Source: Cunninghamia lanceolata
Lineage: Eukaryota > Streptophyta > Pinopsida > Cupressales > Cupressaceae
Assembly: GCA_027924645.1 (NCBI GenBank)
Contig: BSBN01001807.1
Coordinates: 10,992,001-11,056,000 of the forward strand
Direction: 5' to 3'
DNA: 64,000 nt
Shown: positions 59,842-64,000 of the stretch, piece after piece
Position numbering within the stretch: position 1 is the stretch's first letter
How the letters are laid out: each line of letters begins with the position of its first letter
Notes under the pieces: generated by a model
What the model was told of the DNA's origin: nothing
What the model saw: the letters and a program-made list of their open reading frames with translations, nothing else
Database searches by the model: none
Translations under genes and position numbers: made by a program

Positions 59842-60140
59842 GATAGTGATCTGGCACATTTGAAGAACATTTTTGCTTATGTACTTAAGTATATGTAAAT
59901 AAGACTCAAAGATTATTTGTACATATGTGGCCTGGTATTTTTGTGTAAATTTTGGTTTGTGGATCCCACCCTTTTCCATTGATGTCAAAGGGGGAGTGAA
60001 GAGCAGTGAAAAATAGGAAATCTAGCAAAGGGGGAGCATTGGAGAATAGTGAAAAGCATAAATGCACACAGAAAGGGGGAGTTGTTCTGACACTTGGTCA
60101 TTTTTCACTAAGTGTTGCCATCAATGCAAAAGGGGGAGAT
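59842..60140 (+). other. Element C 3' untranslated part with four purine-tract-like motifs
   Basis: AAAGGGGGAG or AAAAGGGGGAG occurs at 59987-59996, 60027-60036, 60072-60081 and 60128-60139. Only the last adjoins the LTR and should be the active plus-strand primer. The rest looks non-coding. Confidence 0.75.
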
Positions 60141-61260
60141 TGTTGGCATGAAACACTACTACGCATGACATGTGTTGTCATTGATGGCAACTAAGTCTAC
60201 CTTGCACATCCGCATTGCATAATTTGTTCATACCAGAAGTCAGAGTGAAGATTTGGTTAAGTCCGGGTAGTCAGAAACAGAGCATGTGACAGGGTTCGGT
60301 ATCTTGGTTCGGATCTCTCCGGTAGTAATTCATAGTGTATAGCAGATCTGAGGAAGTGATAAGGATTGTCAAGACTATCTAAATCTAGAGATTTAGCCTC
60401 TGATAATAAAAGATTCAAAAGTTATAAGGATCTGAGTATTGGGTTCCAGTCAGTCAGCATAGTTAGAAGAAGAATAGGGCAACCTAGTTTTGATCTTGGT
60501 CCGGATGTAGAAAAGTTGTTGGATAAGCAATTGGTGATAATCAACGATATTGGCCAACATGATTGATAATCTAGAAACATAAATTTTTGGTCTGCGTTGA
60601 TATTTGTGCATGGATTCAGCCGACAGAGCAGAGTGTTTAATAAATGTTCTAAGTTTTATTGAAGCTAACTATAGTTGATTGAATTTGTTGATGTGGATAT
60701 ATATAGCCGATGGATTTGAGTGTTTTGGTGGGGGTGTGTGGTATGATAATGGAGTAAGTGTGAAAAAGGTAGATTAAACTGCGAAAGAGAAGAGATCTAA
60801 GGCCTAGATTATGGCAAAAGAGTAAATAGGGTAGAATAAAGATGAAGTGTGTAAGATCAGTATTCTGTGCTTAATCGAAACTAAATTCTTGCATTGGTAG
60901 ATGCTACTCATCAGTTCAAACAATCTGTAATCTTTTTGTAATCATTCTTATAGGCAATGAGCCTCTTTTGAGCAGTGAGTTCGAAGGCATGTGCCTTCCC
61001 CTTTTGTAATACTTTTAGCAGAGTATAATCTTTGTTGGTTAACCCCCATCGTGGTTTTTCCCTTAAATGGGTTTCCACGTTAAAAATCTTCGTGTCAAGT
61101 GTGTTATTTGTGTTTCTACTCATGTGTTATTGATTCTTTCTTTTCATGGTTACATCATTAATCTATTAAGAAGTGGCAAAGAAGAATTAACAGCAGCAAG
61201 CATCAAAGTTTTAAGACAACCGATTCACCCCCCTCTTAGTTGTCAGCTCTAATTCCAACA
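60141..61260 (+). repeat. Element C 3' LTR
   Basis: TGTTGGCATGAAACAC to AATTCCAACA, with terminal inverted TGTTGG/CCAACA intact. It follows the purine tract and precedes the CTAGA duplication. Confidence 0.95.
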
Positions 61261-61524
61261 CTAGAGAGGTAGTTGATATATAGTATCTACCTAGAAGACA
61301 CCTAGATCATTCTAGATTATACCTTATTCTAGTCTCTAGAGAGGTCGTTGATATATAGTATCTACCTAAGACACCTAGATTAGATTAAATACCTTTTTTC
61401 TAGTCTATATCGACCTAGTTGACTTATAGTACATACCTAAGACACAAGTAGAGACACCTATTATCTAACTTTAGAAACCAAGACACCTAGAGACACCTAT
61501 ATTTTATACATTACCTAGATTTTA
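61261..61524. repeat. Continuation of the ACCTAAGACACCTAG-type tandem repeat
   Basis: Phrases TCTCTAGAGAGGTNGTTGAT and CTACCTAAGACACCTAGATT recur. The unit at about 61330-61375 shows the uninterrupted version of the site into which element C inserted. Confidence 0.75.
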
Positions 61525-61685
61525 TACATTACGTGGTTTGGTGAAGGATCTTAAAAGGTACTTTGACACCAAAAACTTGGATGATAATGATCCTTGGAAG
61601 GTCGAGTTTATTGCCAATAAAATGAAGTCACATGCTACTCTATGATTGATCCATAAATAGAGAGGATATCCCTCATGTATTTTTC
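61525..61685 (+). pseudogene. gypsy gag fragment
   Basis: The translation LVKDLKRYFDTKNLDDNDPW followed by KVEFIANKMKSHATLW and a stop is the start of a plant gypsy Gag core ('W---L--YF-T-K----D--KVEF---KMKGHA--WW'). It is only about 50 codons long and has no neighbours of the same element. Confidence 0.6.
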
Positions 61686-62051
61686 ATCAACTATGAATAT
61701 CACTTGAGTAAGCCTTGCAACTCACCAAAATGACTAATAGTTGGCATTGTTCTTCATGCTACTACTAGATTTATGTTTGTCACACCATTTACCTATCTGG
61801 ATTAATTGTTCTTATCCAAGGAAGGCATTTTCATTGGCATGGGAGAGTTGTCCCATTTTTCCTTTAGTATTGAATCCTCCTTAATGATAGTTGTCACTTG
61901 ATAGGCTTCTCCCATGATGTAAAAATGTGTATATGTGTAAAAATGCAACAACAAATAAAAAAAAACAAACCTATGTAAACTTACAAATTAATGTGCATAC
62001 TTACAATTCAATGTAACATGACTTTACAAAATAAATGTGAATACTTACAAA
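61686..62051. other. Non-coding spacer
   Basis: Nothing recognisable between the gag fragment and the last exon of the transposase-like gene. Confidence 0.4.
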
Positions 62052-64000
62052 TTAATCCAACAAACCATCTAGGTCTGCTCTACTCTTTATTGTGTCAAGT
62101 ATTGCCTCATGGTCAGACTCACGCACCTTTCACAAGGTCTTGTTCAAAGGTCTACCCCTATATTGTATCAAATAAACATTGGATGCCACGACAAGGTTCG
62201 AGTAATGAAGAATCTTCTGATGCGTGTCAAAGTCTTGAAACAATCAAACATTAACACTCTTATGTGGGTACCTTCTAAGCCATGTTCTAGTAACAACCAC
62301 TAAGCCTGTAGGGTATTCGAGGTTTTCTCCATTTGTAATTGGGGCCTCCAATTTCTTTTTGGCCTCAACACAATGACACAAGAAATAATTTGTTCCCTCT
62401 TCATTATCTTCATCTTCAATAACTGCATATACATGCCCTACATTGATATGTGTAGCAAATTAGATAAGATTAGTCAACATTACAAAAACACTACAATGTA
62501 AGATAACATTAGGAATTCAAAAACTATGCAAATAGATATATTAACTGGTTGATCTAGATTTGATATGTGGTTAAAGTCAACTGATGATTCCATCTCTGTT
62601 AGTTCTAGTGCCATCAAGGGTTGATATGTGTCAAGTGGGCTAAGATAACTTAACTGCCATTCATCAACCCACTCCTTTGACTCACACTCAACCCAGGCTT
62701 GAATTGTTCATGTAGAACAAAAGCATGCCATCTTCCGCATATGGATACTCCATGACCCTACAATTGAGCTTCTGAAAGAGTGCATCTCACTTTATCTTGT
62801 TAGTGTACAACAGTCCTCATATGGTGCAATGTTAGTATCATCTGTCAACCAAAAAAATCTACAAACTGAAGACTTACCTTCATTACCTGGACCCATGGAA
62901 GCATTACACCACTTGATGATTTATTTTGCATCTGTCAACTTTGCATTGTCTTTATACTTTAACTCTTCTCGTGCTATGGCTCTTTTGATACATGCTCATG
63001 CACCATCATGCTCCCCCTTTCCATGCATGGCCTCACAAAAGTTCCACATATGCTAAACACCTGTAAAATTATGCCTCTTTTTCATCTAATAGAAATTCCA
63101 TGAGTTCTTGAATTCTGATGCATAGTTATCTAACCATATGATATGCTGACTGAATGATATGCCCCTTCTAGCCAAATCATTATAGAACACCTGAAAGCAA
63201 CCTTGCATGAACTCTGTAGAATGTGTGCGATCATCACTAATATATAAATGACACTCCCTTATGATCTTTCTATCATCCTCTATACTATCATTCACATGCA
63301 TGAATGTGATGTACACAAATATAGAAACCTATGTCAAGCTGTAGTATTGTGATTGCACCTCACGTTGTGGCTGTAGACTGTAGTTCTCTGCAAAGTTGAC
63401 GACTGAACTAATGCTACCAACTGGAAATGTGTCCTTGCATAAATTGAATTGCAAGTCCAACCATCGAGCTCTATGGGCATGTCTTGCATACTCATACACT
63501 ATACTATCACGAAATATAGGCATAAACTGATACACTAGAATCTTTTCAATAACCAATTCACACCTCTTTGCTTCTTTACCATCTTTTGTATTGTATGCCA
63601 CTATTTTATGCTTGCTAAACTCTACTAGTTCATTTCCAACTGCATGTGTTCTTTCCATATGTTCACATATTAGCATACGTTGTAAGCCACCACAATGCTG
63701 ACATGTGCCATCCAAGCATAATTTCCTATAGAATATTTGACCTTCCTCTCTATCACATAAAATTCTTGATATGAAGTCTCTTGAAGATGTTGGTGGGGCA
63801 TGTATGCCACAATCTTGCAAAAGATTGTTAGTATGCAAATCTAAACATATAGACCGATAAACATCAAAATGGTTAGAAAATTCAATATGTAATCTACAAC
63901 AACAAGTAGTACGTGTGTGATTTATCTTGACATAGAAATGTTTTAGCATTTCAAAATATCTTTGACACAATTTAATTTGAGGATACATCTCTAGAAATTT
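62052..64000 (-). pseudogene. DDE-transposase-like gene, decayed, continues beyond the window
   Basis: Two exons in one frame: from the window edge to 62546, then (GT-AG intron) 62437-62052 ending in TAA. Motifs in order: a Cys/His cluster (CLDGTCQHCGGLQRMLIC, about 63680-63720), FPVGSISSVVNFAENYSLQP (63360-63420; usual motif VDFAENY, D changed to N), CHLYISDDRTHSTEFMQGCF, IIWLDNYASEFKNS (usual SDG--AQFK) and MHGKGEHDGA. The set V-D-FAENY / SDG---Q-K / HGKG--DG is known from a widespread transposase-like family with a DDE-style acid triad. The C-terminal exon reads GHVYAVIEDEDNEEGTNYFL and RPLNKTL. Nine in-frame stops and no frameshift are present. The start lies outside the window. Confidence 0.75.

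Larger units (their letters stand above)
53759..61260 (+). mobile_element. Element C: complete non-autonomous LTR retrotransposon
   Basis: LTRs of 1,122 and 1,120 bp (53759-54880, 60141-61260) start TGTTGGCA and end in CCAACA (CCAATA in the 5' copy). The perfect duplication CTAGA flanks it (53754-53758, 61261-61265). A Met-type primer site, TGGTATCAAAGC, is at 54883-54894, and a purine tract AAAAGGGGGAGAT ends at 60140. Inside are two long decayed ORFs: a gag-like one with zinc knuckles and an acidic coiled-coil one. No protease, RT, RNase H or integrase motif is seen on either strand, so mobility would depend on enzymes from elsewhere. The terminal features fit a copia-type parent. Confidence 0.92.

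Overview
The window reads as nuclear DNA of a large-genome seed plant, most likely a gymnosperm such as a conifer; this is inferred from style, not from a marker. Introns of 3.4 and 5 kb interrupt a housekeeping gene, AT-rich spacers are long, and almost everything else is LTR retrotransposons nested in one another and decayed by stop codons.

Layout: 1-4.85 kb is decayed repeat-like DNA. From 4.86 to 25.7 kb lies a nest. A Ty3/gypsy element (A) has long LTRs at 4859-8194 and, split, at 11113-11804 plus 22351-25724. A second gypsy element (B, 11805-22345, target duplication TGCGG) sits inside A's 3' LTR. A 2.6-kb solo copia-type LTR (13664-16238, duplication TTTGG) sits inside B's 5' LTR. Element B is the most unusual object here: its long LTR carries a decayed open reading frame of about 1,030 codons, while gag and protease lie between the LTRs and RT, RNase H and integrase are deleted. 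From 25.7 to 28.7 kb there are further copia-type LTRs, one a clean solo LTR (27303-28731, duplication AAATC).

From 33.2 to 45.1 kb on the minus strand are 14 exons of a peroxisomal acyl-CoA oxidase of the ACX3 type. The N-terminal exon(s) were not found. One exon has lost its GT donor, and a copia LTR of the same orientation begins about 16 bp after the stop codon. At 47.3-50.2 kb a six-exon gene remnant of unknown family has phase-consistent splice sites. At 51.7-53.2 kb there is a tandem array with a unit of about 357 bp.

From 53.8 to 61.3 kb lies a complete LTR element (C, duplication CTAGA) that appears to have no pol gene. It encodes a coiled-coil gag-like protein with four CCHC knuckles and a second long, acidic, coiled-coil-rich ORF. 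At 62.05-64.0 kb, minus strand, is a decayed gene with DDE-transposase-like motifs that runs off the window end; all nine of its stops can be explained by single transitions.

The retroelements do not work as a pathway. The recurring theme is that both B and C carry long non-pol accessory ORFs, in B duplicated as part of the LTR. No CRISPR array, bacterial operon, rRNA or tRNA gene was seen.
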